Part shown: positions 22,873-35,400 of the stretch, piece after piece
Layout: each line of letters begins with the position of its first letter
Position numbering within the stretch: the first letter of the stretch is position 1
Assembly: GCA_963932465.1 (NCBI GenBank)
Contig: OZ010794.1
Span: 445,409,502 to 445,473,501 of the forward strand
Length of the DNA: 64,000 nucleotides
Direction of reading: 5' to 3'
DNA from: Maratus speciosus
Taxonomy: Eukaryota > Arthropoda > Arachnida > Araneae > Salticidae
Notes under the pieces: generated by a model
What the model saw: only the letters and a program-made list of their open reading frames with translations
Databases searched by the model: none
What the model was told of the DNA's origin: nothing
Position numbers and translations under genes: made by a program

Positions 22873-23177
22873 CCCCCCCCCCCAAAAAAAAAACCTCTCT
22901 TTTTATTTATTTATTTATTTATTATTATTATTTTTGTCACAGAAAGAACATATTATAATTTTTATTGCTATTATTATTTTAAGAATACAATGAAGAATAT
23001 TTTTTATTCGTTGTTAAGAAGAAAAAAGAAATACAAAATTAATTAAAAACCTTTCTACATATTATTTTTAGAAGATTAGTCAGTAGATGGCGCTCGTTTC
23101 TAGAGTGGGAGGAGCCTTCAGTTTGTTTATACCTAAGCGTTGTGCGATTTACCGCTGACCGCAGAATTCTGTCTACC

Positions 23178-23264
23178 CTTCCCACCTGCATTTAGAATGG
23201 ACTTAACCGCTATCCATAGCTGTCGTAGGGAATAGCGCACGAAAGAGACGCTAGTCAGCAGCTT
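23178..23264 (-). repeat. About 85-bp conserved inverted pair, right member
   Basis: Reverse complement of 17301-17384 with only a few differences. A nearby AGTAGATGGCGCTC (about 23081) is outside the shared block. Confidence 0.8.
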
Positions 23265-24830
23265 TAACTACTGCACTACGTGATACCTTGTTTTGCAAAA
23301 CGTACAGAAATCTTATTTTATTTATTAATAATATTTTACTACATAATATATATGGTGTGAGATTTTACATTATTACTACTAAATATTATAGTAAATTACG
23401 TGTTCTTTCTTTTGCATGTTTGTATTATAGTTTTTTCATGTAACAAATTCACAACATGTAACAAATTAATAAATTATTAATAGTATTTTACTGTATGCTA
23501 TATATGATGTGTTTTTACATTTCCACTAGTGGATATTATAGTAATGTTTGTGTTCTATTTTTTGCATGTTTATATTATAGTTTTTTCATGTAACAAATTT
23601 CCATCATGAAGAATAGGATTTCAACATGCCTTTAATTTGGTGAAAATTAAATTTTTTTTGAGGAAGGAAGTCTTTGTTGAATTTCAATTAGTAGAATTCC
23701 AGATACATATTAGAGATTTTATCATAGATTATAGAAACTGAAATGCTTTACAAGTTTATGGAGATAGACTAACGCAATATATTTCGTTTACTATTATTAA
23801 TTTTCCCTGTATTTATTTACTGAGGCGGTAGTACATGCAGTATACTTATTGGATTAAAATTTTTGTCAACATGAATTATTTATCTAAGATGGTGATAATG
23901 AATTTCTTCCATCACATTTCGAACACTTTCTTCGATTGTAATTGTATAAAATGTTTTAAGCAGCCACCCCAAAAAAACATTAATTTGAAATAACACTCTG
24001 TTATTTAAAATAATAAAAAAAAATAGATATGTTAAGTAAATATTTTAATTTATTTTAAGTAAAAAATAAAGAAAATACATTAAAATTCATTAAAATTATA
24101 AAAAAGAGAAGATCTAACTCGTTATATAGTAGATTTATCTTTCTTAAAAATTATTTTTATCTATTAAAAAATTTTGGGATTATTATTTTTAAAAAGTACT
24201 ATTACAAACAATATTCTTGTATTAAAAATTTTAACTAATTTAGCACATTGTTCTGAAGCAATTGAAGTTCATTTTAACTAAGATTTTTTGTGGAACAAAA
24301 AGAAAAAAAACAGTGTAAACAGTGATAGTATTATGTTGTTTGATTAAAAACTGGAATAAAGTAATCGTCTAAATAGAAGAAAATTTACTTTTATTCGTTT
24401 GCCTGAAAGCTGTGCTACAAATATTGATAACTTCATAAGTTCATAACTCATCTAAAATTTCATAAAGTTAATTGATCTCTTATTTTTAAAAATCATTTTT
24501 CGAAAAAAATCAATGCAAATATCAAAAGTATTTCAGATTTTAGTAAAATATTACGAATTTTCTGAAGTTTTTGGCATTCACAACCTATGAACTTCTGTCA
24601 CTATGTTTTAGTTATATATATATATTTTTTTACTTTTACCGTTACATAAAATGAGCATTTGTTGTTTTTACTGACAATTTTATTGCCCTAAATAATAATT
24701 CAAGAATGAAAGTATGAAAGTATGAATGACAAATATGCGAAAGCATTATGCAAACATATTTTAACAATATTTAGGACAGTGGGCTTTCAAGCCAAGTCTG
24801 TTTTGTCCTTTGAGTTTTGGCTAATGCCCT
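23265..24830. other. AT-rich stretch without a gene
   Basis: A roughly 110-bp imperfect direct duplication lies near 23290-23600 (TTTTTCATGTAACAAATT recurs). Otherwise nothing is recognised. Confidence 0.5.
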
Positions 24831-24878
24831 CGTTGGTCAGCCAAATCTAGTACTATGCTAACAGTACTCTAGCCAACG
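24831..24878. other. Imperfect 48-bp hairpin
   Basis: The outer stem is CGTTGG/CCAACG and the inner stem CTAGTACT/AGTACTCTAG, around an 8-base loop. It sits in a slightly less AT-rich patch (24775-24895). It could be a structured element or a decayed MITE core. No RNA family is recognised. Confidence 0.4.
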
Positions 24879-25347
24879 ACGCTTACCAGGAGATTAGTTT
24901 TAAGGTTCGAAGTTCTTTATTGAATAAACAGCTTTTTGTTACATATATAGGTTTGCATACCTTTTTGTATTTTTTTAAAATGCCAACAAATGAAAATGTT
25001 ATTTCAGGAAAGTGTGTCCTTATATCATTAATGGAAGGAATTCAAAACTCAACTGTATATGTACACCACTTGTGTAGAGAAAATATGAATAAATGACGAC
25101 AGTGGTGAAAAAGAGATTATTGTTGCGTTCATGAAACGTTTTACTAGAATTAGAATAGAATTCTTGCTTCAGGAAAATACTTTTTTCAAGCAGTTGTGAA
25201 CAAATCATTAGTATTTTGCCAGAATGCAGTCTTGTTGAAAGAGACAGGAGAATTCTTCATGTATTTTCTGACACAGTATCAGTTTTTGAAAAATAATCTT
25301 AGCTTTTTATGCAACGTTTTTTGGTGATTTTGCAGCGTTATAAAACA

Positions 25348-25409
<62 letters not shown>

Positions 25410-26381
25410 ATGAAACAGTTAAAATGCAATTTATATCTATTGTGATGGGGATTATTCATTCCTCTGCCCTCTAATTACACCTTATGTTTCATATTAATTT
25501 AAAACAACTTTAAATAGGTAGCTATGATAAATCTGTTGTAAGTATACTTTTAAAATTTAGTTCAAATGCATCATAAAAATGTTTCGTCAATTTTATTTCT
25601 ATTTCTCATAGAAAAATTATGCATGTTCCACAGTACAAAGTGCCTAAGGCCCGGATACAACATAGTTGTTGTACCTTGTTTTTAAAATTGCTATTTTTTA
25701 ATTAAAAGAAAAACCATGATAGGCATAAAATTAGAGTTCAAGAAAATTATGAAGGAAGCAGAACATAATAAATAATTAGGAAATACCTTTATATTTCCTT
25801 ATATACATATTTTAATTGAATTAAAAATTAAAATGTCAAAATAGAACTGAGGTACAACGCCATCCCCAACGAAAGAATACTTTCTGTAGCAATCTTTATG
25901 ATCTCCATATAAAAATTTTTAAAATATTCTCTTTTTTTTTTTAATATATTGTAGAAATAGCCGTGTTTTTTTCTGTATAAATAACCAATTTGTGTAGATT
26001 ACAACAGAAAATGTTTATAAAAGAATTTTCTTACTGCAGGAATTTTAAGTCAGTTGCCCCTCGATATAAAATATACAAATGGGCGGCCCTTCAGAACTTT
26101 CCGTTTGCTTAATCAAACATGCTGAAACAAAAATGCTGAAGCTCGGCAGATAGCTTGAAATATTCGAAAAATGATATTTTATTTACGAAAGTCAATAGAT
26201 ATCCCAGGTTATTATGAAAATAATATCCTTTTCAGGATATTGGCCATTGTGTACCAGATATTAATAAAAGTAAGACATTAAAAAATTAAGTTTCTTAAAG
26301 ACTGAAATGTTATTATTTTTTTCATACAATTTCTGTATCATATTTTTACAAGTAATGCAAACAACTCTTTTAAATACCTTC

Positions 26382-26427
<46 letters not shown>

Positions 26428-27124
26428 TTTTAAGTTGCATCAGTAAATATCGGCAGATGTAAATTTGATGTATGACATTCAGCAATATTCAAAACATTGG
26501 ACAATATTGATAAGAAATTGGCCAATAAATTTGTACTCCGTGGGTGGAAGGGTTCTTTTATAGGAACGTCCTTACTGAACCTTTTTCAGAGATATATGTA
26601 TAGGCACACACATCTATGTATACATTGAAAATATACTTTTCTAGTGTAAGAGATTTACATCATCGGATATTCTTTGAACATGCTTTTATCTTGAAGAAAT
26701 TTAGGGGAAAAAATATAACAGAATAGAAAAAAAAAATGGCCATAATTTTTTTTTTTTTTTTTTTACAAAAAACATTATGGCCATTTTTTTTCCCCATTCT
26801 GACCAGAAAATCAGAGTTCTAACTTTTTACGGGTGCTCTTTCATCTTCATCTAACCCTTCATTTATAATGGCTGTTTCATAATAATGGAAGCCATCACTC
26901 CATCAGAAGAAAATTATCCATTCCAAAGGTATAATCCTTCATTTGGCGCCCCTTCGTTCTGGCCCCCTCTGCCCCCCTTAGTTTCGGCCCTGCTTGGAAA
27001 CATCTGAAATTTTAAACGTAAGGCTATCATTTTTTTTTCTTGTTTTAAATAGATCACTGGAGACTATTTTATGCTAAAAGAAAATTAATTTCAGTTTGTT
27101 TACTTTACGAAGTACTTTTCAAAG
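24879..27124. other. AT-rich stretch without a gene
   Basis: It holds an (AT)28 microsatellite at 25351-25406, 41 A at 26385-26425 and an inverted pair around ATGGCCATAATTTT at about 26735-26790. A TTTCGGCCCTG end near 26980 resembles the CAGGGCC element at 54021-54351. No gene. Confidence 0.5.
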
Positions 27125-28574
27125 CGGTACTTTTAAGTACCGTCGGGATTACGTTGAACAGGATTTTCACTTACATTTTTAACTTTTGAATGCGTATGAT
27201 GCATAAAAGCGTATATATTTACTAGAGATACCTGGTTTCTAGACAGATGGATTTTCGTACTTTGTATTGAAAGATATTGCATGCTTTATGTATGACATTG
27301 ATGAATAATAAAGCAAAAAATATGTTATGATTATATTTAGAAAAAATACTTTATTTTTACAAAACAAAACAGAAAAAAATATAAATTTGAAAAATATAAT
27401 CCAAAGAAATCTTTTGCATTCATACGAATCCTTTAAAGTTTTCTAAAACTAAAAGTTCGGAAATTCCTTTCAGATATGCTTTTCATGGGACGATAGTATT
27501 ACAACTGTCGAATATTCTTCTAACCGCGGCATTATCAATGATGATGCACCAACAGCATCATAATCTAGTCATGTATACATCATGGACATATATACACTAG
27601 ATATATGCATAACAAGTCACATTAAAATAACAAGAAACAAGAAAAGAAAAAATCATGCGTCAAGCATAGATATGAAACACTTTCCAACACATTCAGAATA
27701 ATATAACAAAACTGCACCATTTAAAAAATTAAAATATTACGTCTAATTCAACCATATGGAAACGCATAACACATTTCAAAACCCAATATCAGCTGTTCCC
27801 ATCTACAATTGGAAAATTAACCGACTTTTTTAGCAGTCCTGTATAGGATATATAGATTTGTATCTATTAACTGCATGCGTGCCAAAATTTAGTTCACTTA
27901 AGAGATAATATATATACTTCAGTTGAAGATTTCCCTTCAGCAATTTCTTCTAATAAGGAGAATGATACGTGAATACTTTTGTGCAGCCTGCATATGAGGT
28001 ATAGCATTTATATATGACGAGTAACATACAAAAAAATAACTAAATTTAAAAGCTCATACCGAATTTTAAACCGTACACTCCAGCAATTATTACTCAAAGA
28101 CAGTACTATAACCGATTTATTTTGTGTGTCCCTGTAAATGAATAAAAAATGCCATGAATGCCCTGTTCTAACGTGATCGTAGTGAAATTCAGTGATTTAT
28201 ATCAGTTTCAATGCATCTGAAATAGCTTAATGTCATTAAAATACCCTGCAAACGATTTTTCCTCATATACCATACTGTAATGGAATAATTTTGAGTGCCC
28301 CATGTAATTGAACTATTAATCCAACATACTTCATATACAATATCAAACATGCTTTGGTGAACCTAAATAACCTTTATCAATTTCATGAAAATCCGAGTAT
28401 ATTTATGGGAGTTAGAGCGTAGACAAACGAACAGACGGACTGACGGACAGACAAACCGAATGCATAAATACTTTTCAACTTTGTTTTAAAATGTTAAAAA
28501 TTGGATATAGTTTTTTTTTTTTTTAGTCTCGATTTTGGTCCAAGAGTTATGACCCAATGGTACTTTAAAGTACC
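27125..28574. mobile_element. Possible 1.45-kb element bounded by palindromic GGTACTT ends
   Basis: The left edge has CGGTACTTTTAAGTACCG (27125-27142). The right edge has the perfect palindrome GGTACTTTAAAGTACC (28559-28574). Between them, near 28120-28470, two diverged units of about 168 bp precede a GACGGACTGACGGACAGAC tract. This layout recalls pearl/DINE-type elements. The outer boundary is inference. Confidence 0.35.
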
Positions 28575-29803
28575 ACATCATGTAATTAGCCGTAATTAAC
28601 AATAAAAATTAAATCTTTTATTTTTAATTGCATATATCTTCCAATGTATCATGAAAATGGAAGGGGAAAAGTTTCGAGGAGATAGTTTTTTAAATTCATA
28701 ACTTGGAATATGAAGGGTTAAAATTTCTTTTGCCTCTAAAATTAAGAGTTAGATCAGATGGTCGAGAGAAAAAATGTTTTCATGAATGAAAATAATGTCA
28801 TTATTTAGAGGGATTGAAATGAGAAAGCTCATTTTGATTTAGAAAGCCAAACTGTAAGATAAGGAAAGAGAGAACATTTGTCTTTCTGTACAAACTATTT
28901 TCTATAAAAATAAATAAATAAATAAATAAATTGTATTATAATATTATTCCTTTCAGTTAAGTACACATTGCTTAAATTACTGATCTTGATGATGTTTGGT
29001 GCATTTTTAATTGCAGAATGATATCACATAAAATGACAATTTAAGAAAGTTAAACACATTTTCTTAGGTAGAGCTTATCTTAGAAACATCCTGAAAAAAC
29101 ATGCTAGGGCTTATTTTCCAAGTATTTCTTATTTTTCAGGGGAAAAAAAAACAGTATTACAAAATTATTTTTAAAAAGTAGTATGCTATGCTATCCTTTG
29201 TTCGTCTACATTTGTACTCCATTGCTTGTAAATATGATATTAATTAAATAAATTAAAAATATATATATATATAAATAAAATAAAAAATAAATATGTACGT
29301 CAATGCAGAAAAATAATAACATAAATAGGACATCTTCTGATGTTCTTGTTAAATAGCAGCATAATACTTCTGAAAATTTTAAAAACAAAATGGCTTTGTC
29401 TGTTAAGAAAACGAAGGCGTGAATAATAAAATACTATGTAAAGCTAGAATTAAGGCCGCATTCATTCGGAAACCAGGAATGAGATATTTATTCATTGACT
29501 GCCAACCCACACAAATATGGAAGTCGACAATATTTCTCAAGCTGCCATTGCACACAAATACACGCGCGATTGATATTTTCTTCGAAGACAATTTATTACT
29601 AAGGAACTATTCTATTGATAATTTATTACGATGTCATCAAATAATCCCCTCCTCCGAACCCCGGCATGTTTAGTTATTTCATTCTGGCTTTCAAAGTGTA
29701 ATAATAACTGTGATTTTTCATTTAAAAACGTATAAAATTAATACTTCGTATAAAATAACAAACGTTGCCGTGTTTGGTAATCTTATCCACTTTGTAAATG
29801 TAT

Positions 29804-29848
<45 letters not shown>

Positions 29849-29968
29849 ATTCACCGCGATTTGTGGCAGGCAACCTACTAAAGGCTTCTTCATACCTCCT
29901 TCATTTGAAATATGCGGTTCCAATTAAAAGCCTATAAAGTTGTAAATTCGCTTACATTTGCTCCATTG
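28575..29968. other. AT-rich stretch without a gene
   Basis: It includes 42 A at 29806-29847. Part of 29390-29600 weakly resembles 31970-32130 in the same orientation, suggesting a decayed dispersed repeat. The 84-codon frame at 29419-29673 has no recognised domain. Confidence 0.45.
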
Positions 29969-29972
29969 TTAA

Positions 29973-30172
29973 CCCTAGAACTACCGGAAATTTTACTCAA
30001 GTTTTATAAAAACATTCTACACCAGAATTTTTACTTAAAACTATTTAATTTGTTTATTTAACTTATTATTGTCTGATTTATACATTTAGTTTGTTTTGAA
30101 GAAATTTCTGGTTTGAATAAATATTTTGAATGTACATGTCGGGTCCAATGGACCCGTCTGGTAGACGGAAGG
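29973..30172. mobile_element. TTAA-flanked MITE (family 2), 200 bp
   Basis: TTAA lies on both sides (29969-29972, 30173-30176). The ends are CCCTAGAACTACC and GGTAGACGGAAGG. It is nearly identical to 56912-57112. It contains GTCGGGTCCAATGGACCC, a palindromic core. No ORF. Confidence 0.85.
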
Positions 30173-30617
30173 TTAATGTTACTACTCTCAGATCGAAAGG
30201 AAAGAAACTGTTACAATAAACAGCATTTACCAATTATTTCTTTTTCTTTTCCAATATAGCAGCAGCCGAAGCTCCTGCACTTTTTAAATTATATTCTAGA
30301 ATACACTACTAGTAATCATTCTGAAAAGTTTTATTTATAAATAAAAATTAATTCTTCCAGATTTCTAGTGTAAGTTTTTTAATTTTCTGTTTTTCTGTAT
30401 ATTAATTTTCGTGGCATTGCCTGTATAACCTTACTTAAACTTACCTTACTTAGGCATTAAATGATTTTATATTTTAACCCATTTTGCATTAAAGCATCAA
30501 ATGTTTTCTTTATACTATTTATTTTCGTATAAATCTAGCGCGAGTTTTTTGATTTTTCAGTAGATGGTGTTTATAGTAGTAGTTTTTGTGATTTTTCTGT
30601 TCTTCTTTATATACGTA

Positions 30618-30660
30618 TTAGCAAACCCCGCGGCTTTGCTCGCGTAATAGTTGAAATATG
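30618..30660 (-). mobile_element. Helitron-type 3' terminus
   Basis: On the minus strand the sequence reads a hairpin (CGCGAGCAAAGCCGCG, genomic 30630-30645), a short spacer, then CTAA at 30621-30618 followed by T. Hairpin plus CTRR plus T is the canonical 3' end of Helitrons. The 5' end was not found; the neighbouring DNA up to about 30900 may belong to it. Confidence 0.6.
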
Positions 30661-31444
30661 CCAAGTGATATTTGCATGACTATTTTTTAATAAAAGAACA
30701 CTTTTTGGAATAATTCAAAAATTACAAATTAAGCCACTGTTTGACTACACTTCATTGTGAAAGTGCAATAGACAGAAATGAGATTTTAATTAATAAGAAG
30801 AACTAAAACTAATTCCAAATAAATGATAATTTAGGAAGTATTTTGATACTTTTATGCTCACTTCATACGCTCATTTCAGTATTCATTTGAAGTTTTGAAT
30901 TTTTTAGAAACCATCATAACACATTTACATCTTAAAATTAACCATCATGTCAAATTCCAAGTTTCTTGTCTAACAGTCTACCACCTCTCTGGTGTTAGTG
31001 GCACCAACATAAAATGCCGAAACAGAGTTGAAATAGAAGGTCTCAAAAAATGTTGGAACAGAGACTGTCGCCATTAATTTGACAACATTAACCTTGAAAG
31101 CGGTTGGTATTTCCTATTATTCTATAGAAAACGGAATTTAGATGTTTTTAACGTCTTAATTCTCGCCCCCGTCATGTTCACGGGGTGTGTCTTTTACTCA
31201 GATTGTTTGATTCCCACCAGTTTTATAAAATAGTGTGCTACATTGTATTAGTCCTTTTCTATATAGTCACCGTGCAAAGTAACACATTTCTGCACACGGT
31301 ATTTCAAAGAGAGGGGGGAGGATGTATTTCAGGAGGCGCGATAATAGACCCAAAAGGGGGCATCTTTCTAACTTTTGCACACCCCCCGCATCTGACATAT
31401 TGTTGAAAAGACTGTGACCACTTATTCATACCATGCACCTCCCG
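30661..31444. other. Stretch without a gene
   Basis: No coding region beyond frames of 60-73 codons. TCTCGCCCCCG and CACGGGGTGTGTCTTTTACT near 31160-31200 resemble ends of the TTAA MITE at 45907-46115. Confidence 0.45.
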
Positions 31445-31554
31445 AGCCCCTTCCCCCAAATTTACCCCTCGGGGGGGGGGGGGGCGGGGGCCTGAATGAT
31501 GTCTGCAAAAATCAGGAAAGTGCTCCCCAGAGGGTAAATTTGGGGAGAAGGGCT
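31445..31554. repeat. 110-bp inverted repeat with G-rich core
   Basis: AGCCCCTTCCCCCAAATTTA at the left pairs with TAAATTTGGGGAGAAGGGCT at the right. The centre holds a run of about 14 G. It is probably a small MITE; the flanks show no clear duplication. Confidence 0.7.
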
Positions 31555-32217
31555 AAACACCAATCACCTGCTAAACGCTGCCAGGTATGTTTCGATGTTG
31601 GTGGTGACATATTTGAGCACTCACTGTAATTGTTATGTCAATAAAACACTTGTTTTCATTTCCTCCGCATTTCTTGTTTTTCGCTAAAACCTTTTATTTC
31701 CGACCTCGCATTGCTGTGCCAAAATTGCTTATTTATGTGTACTGTACCTTCCCTAAGGTTTGTCCCATGATCGTAGAAATACCCTGTATATTACATTCAG
31801 CTTTCCACTTATCGCGAATATGTCATTATGCATAAAAAAATTAGAACATCAATCCAAAACCGTCAGTAATATAAATAGGGCGGAGCCTCTTCTCGAGTTT
31901 CTGTTAAGTACGAGTATAAAATGTGTTAATATTTTTTTTTTTTTTTTTTTTTTTTTAAATGACAAAATGGCTTTTTTTGTAAAAAAAAATAACGAAGACA
32001 TGAATAGAAAAATATGTTAAGTCAGATTTAAGTCAACGTTCATTGTGAGTCGAAGAACGATATATTAACACAATGAATACCATGACACTCAAATATGTGT
32101 ACCAGCAATATTTATCCTGAAGACAATTTGGTACTTTTCTGTTAGCCGGGTGCTAGTTTTATACACACATATATATATATATGTACATGTATATTTATGT
32201 ACGTATATATATAGATA
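31555..32217. other. Stretch without a gene
   Basis: It contains a T run near 31930-31956 and TA-rich microsatellite DNA at 32170-32215, into which the Tc1 element inserted. Confidence 0.5.
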
Positions 32218-32219
32218 TA

Positions 32220-33720
32220 CGGTGGTAGCCAAAATTGTGGACATTTTTTGAAATTTTCATATTTTATAACTTTGTGTGCTTGAAGAATATAATAATTTTT
32301 TTAAATACAAATATTTATATATCAAATTCAAGAAAATTTAATAAAAAATACACAATTAAAATATCTGCATCACAAAAAAAGTTAGGCTTTAAAATATAAG
32401 ATCTACCTTAGATTTCATTATATTTTAAAGTTACACAATTCAATATTTAGTAGGATAACCCTTGTTTGTTATTGCAGCTTCACAGCATCTTTTCGTTGAG
32501 AGAACTACTGTTTGGAGTTCATCCTTTTTTAATCCCATGATGCCAAGAATCAATTATAGCTTCAATAAGTTGCGTTTTATTAGATAGACGCCTTTTTTTT
32601 TTAACAAGGATTTTCAAACGTCGCCACAAATTTTCTATAGGGTTCAGATCAGGGCTGTGTCCTGGCCAGGGTAATAATTCTATGCTTTTATTTTTAAACC
32701 ATTCTTTGCATATTTTTGCCGTATGGTATGGAGCTGAATCCTGCTGAAAGATAAATAGTGCTTTATTGGGGAAGACATCCCCGTTGGAAGGTATCAATTT
32801 TGGTTCCAGGACAGTTTGGATTTATTTTTTTGCATACAGAATGCAATCAATAACTTGAATGCGGCCCACACCATCTGCAGACATACAGGCCGAAATCATG
32901 ACATTTGTTGGGCTATTTGTAGTTGCTTCAAACCAATCAGGATACCGCTCTTTTCTTACTCTACGTCTCACATAGTTTCGCCCATCACTACCAAAGAGCG
33001 ATATTTTACTCTCATCGCTCCAGATTATTTGCTTCCACTGATTTTCTGACCAATTAATGTTTTCCTTTGCCCACTGAACTCGTTTCTTGCGTTGCTGATC
33101 TGATCATTTAAAAACCCGAAATTCTACCTTTCAGTCCAAAACCTGTTAATCTTCTCCTTATTGTGCTTGAACTAACTGAAAGACCCATTGCATTCATTTC
33201 ACATCTAACAGCATCTGATGAAATTTTTCTATCTTTGAGGCATATCCTTTTGATCTCTCTATCGTCAAATGCACTTGGGAATTTATTTATTATTATTTTA
33301 TTTTTTTGTTCTGATCTTGCCTTATTTATCACTGATTTAGTTTTTTCATAACGTAAACGCAACATTCCTACGCCAGATAAAGTGACTGATCCACCAACCT
33401 GTCTTGCAATTTCAGCATAAGAGAGACTATTTTCTGTCACTATGACAATTCTGCTTCTTTTTAAAATACCGCTTTTAATTGGCTAGGAAGCTTTTATTAC
33501 AATACACTTCAGCGTTCATGTCTAATTGTATTTGTATTATAGACTAAAGTAAGCGTAACATTTAATAATGTAGATATTTTAATTCTGTTTTTTTAATTAA
33601 ATTTCCCTGAATTTGGTAAATAAACATTTGTATTTAAGTGAAAATTAATGTATTTTACAAGCACACAAAGTTATAAAACATGAAAATTTAAAAAAATGTC
33701 CACAATTTTAGCCGCCACTA
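32220..33720 (-). mobile_element. Tc1-like element, full length but decayed
   Basis: Terminal inverted repeats of about 60 bp begin (C)RGTGGYRGCCAAAATTGTG and include ATAACTTTGTGTGCTTG. TA flanks both ends (32218-32219, 33721-33722). At 1.5 kb it has the length expected for Tc1 elements. It carries a DD34E transposase pseudogene on the minus strand. Confidence 0.9.
32440..33480 (-). pseudogene. Tc1-like DD34E transposase, inactivated
   Basis: Segments in order on the minus strand: an N-terminal HTH (SYAEIARQVGGSVTLSGVG), a second DNA-binding part (SSSTIRRRLTGFGLKGR), then the catalytic core with WSDESKISLFGSDG (first Asp), FQQDSAPYHTA (second Asp) and LNPIENLW (Glu). Thirty-four residues separate the second Asp from the Glu, the Tc1 spacing. 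Lesions are a frame change with a nearby stop around 33110, an in-frame TAA near 32822 and a frame change in an A-run near 32527. The family enzyme cuts and pastes at TA sites; this copy cannot make it. Confidence 0.9.
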
Positions 33721-34293
33721 TATATGTGTATATATATGTACTAGGGGGCTCTGCCCCTGCAAGCTACGCTCGCCAACCCCCGTTCAGACACCGCAGAATC
33801 TAAAAACACGCTAATCTGATCGGTTTAAAAAATATTATAGAAGATTGAATTATACTGAAAAAAGCTGTGCATATCTCCCTGTAAACCGGTTTCCATTCAA
33901 TTTCCTTTGATTTCAAAAATTTAAGGCCGAATCAGTTGCTGTTAAGACATCCAATGGTTGTTTTCGTGTTTGATTAAAGAGGATCAGTTAAACTTTTGAA
34001 AAGAAGCTAAAAATAAAAGGAATTAAGTGTACAGAGTCTTTGTCTCCCGGTATTTTAAACAATTTCTATAACAATAGCCTAAGTCATGTGACTATCATCA
34101 AGAGTTCCGGGTGAACCACTTCGCTTTTTATATTCCTGGTGCCATTTTGGTACTTTAATATTAGCCAGGTACAGGTGATAAGTCGCCAAATATTATTCTA
34201 TCGCCATCATTTCATCTATATTATAATAGTCCAAGTCTTGTAACTGCCATAAATAAATACGCTCTGATTCCTTCGCTTTTCATATGAAAGTTT

Positions 34294-34501
34294 GGCCCAG
34301 ATATCATATACGGCCCCATATTGGCGCGATTTTTTTCCGACGCTAATTTGGGGAAAAGATCAACAGCATAAACAACAACATCCGGCTTATCAAATCAAAC
34401 AAAATAACGATACTATGGCGCCAGTTAAGTACCCGTTGCATATATGACATTGGCGTCAGAAAAAATAGCGTCAATATGGGACTGTATGTGGCATCTGTGC
34501 C
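34294..34501. mobile_element. GGCACAGATG MITE, copy 2, TSD GAAAGTTT
   Basis: GAAAGTTT lies on both sides (34286-34293, 34502-34509). The uninterrupted site is present in copy B, read on the minus strand near 56296-56320 (one GAAAGTTTTCC). The ends are GGCCCAGATATCATA and the inverse of GGCACAGATG. Length is 208 bp; no ORF. Confidence 0.9.
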
Positions 34502-34732
34502 GAAAGTTTTCCATTTCGATTAAAAAAAATCATTTTTTTTTTCGAATAATACTACATAAAAGCATTGTCGCAAAGAATTCTTGGTACTGTTACGCTAGCC
34601 GGGTGCAAACCTCGCCAATAACTATTTTTCAACTCGCCAGTTAGCATTTTTTTTTTTTTTCCGAGTGGTAAATTATAACATTGCTTTGAAGTTGGAATTA
34701 AGTGTCATCGTTTGTTACATCATTTAATATTT

Positions 34733-35329
34733 GGCCAGATGCCATATACGCACCTGGTTTGGCGTGATTTTTTTTACGAAAATTTGGCGAAATCCTCGTT
34801 TTCGAATACCAGTTACATATGTATTTTTGGTACTACTTAGTTATCCCGTCGACCAAAAATCTATCACCAAACTATAAGATTAAATGCCAATAATGGTTGA
34901 TAAATGTCACATTCACTTGACTTTAAGCAAGTTACACGTCTTTACGTCATCAAGTGATTTTTATTTCGACGTTTTATTTGTATATTTATTAATGTTATAC
35001 TATTTTCTTTGTTCTTTCGTTATTTAAAATAAAAATTATGTCAATTTGTATAATTTGGCGAGTGGTTTGGCGATTTATATAATTTGGCGAAATGGGTCGA
35101 TGGAATAACTAAGTAGTACCGTATTTTTTAATTATTTTCTATTATTTTTTTATTTTTAAAGGAAAATAACCAAAAAAATAATTATCTATAGAACAAAACA
35201 ATTTATGTAATTTAAAAAAAGAAAATAAACACTTATTATTAAATAAACAATAGCCGGGTTACCATGTCAACCAAAATAATGCCATTTTGTCGCCAATTAG
35301 GTACCCGGTGCGTATATGACATCTGTGCC
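34733..35329. mobile_element. Longer GGCACAGATG-type element, TSD TAATATTT
   Basis: TAATATTT lies on both sides (34725-34732, 35330-35337). The ends are GGCCAGATGCCATATACGCA and the inverse of GGCACAGATGTCATATACGC. About 305 bp remain after removing the nested MITE. The equivalent insertion in copy B begins near 55468, so it predates the duplication. Confidence 0.85.
34829..35120. mobile_element. GGTACTACTT MITE, copy 1, TSD GTATTTTT
   Basis: GTATTTTT lies on both sides (34821-34828, 35121-35128). The TIR is GGTACTACTTAGTTATYCCR then TCGACC. It is nested inside the 34733-35329 element. The empty site is in copy B near 55690-55700 (minus strand GTATTATT). Length is 292 bp; no ORF. Confidence 0.9.
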
Positions 35330-35400
35330 TAATATTTTTCTTTTCATTTCGTTTAAAAAAAATAAAGAAGTGAAAGCCATTTATTTTAAATGTTTCTGTA

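Larger units (their letters stand above)
33741..35400 (-). mobile_element. Helitron-like element, copy A (5'-truncated)
   Basis: The 3' end on the minus strand has a perfect GGGGC/GCCCC hairpin (33745-33757) abutting CTAG (33741-33744), then T. The body is an inverted homologue of 55400-57528. This copy lacks the 5' portion present in copy B and stops near 35400. It carries three MITE insertions. No Rep/helicase ORF is present, so it is non-autonomous. It abuts the Tc1 element, whose right TA lies 18 bp away. Confidence 0.6.

Noticed and set aside
24775..24910. tRNA or SINE head around TTAAGGTTCGAAG
   Set aside because: A B-box-like string is present but there is no A-box at the right distance and no cloverleaf could be drawn.
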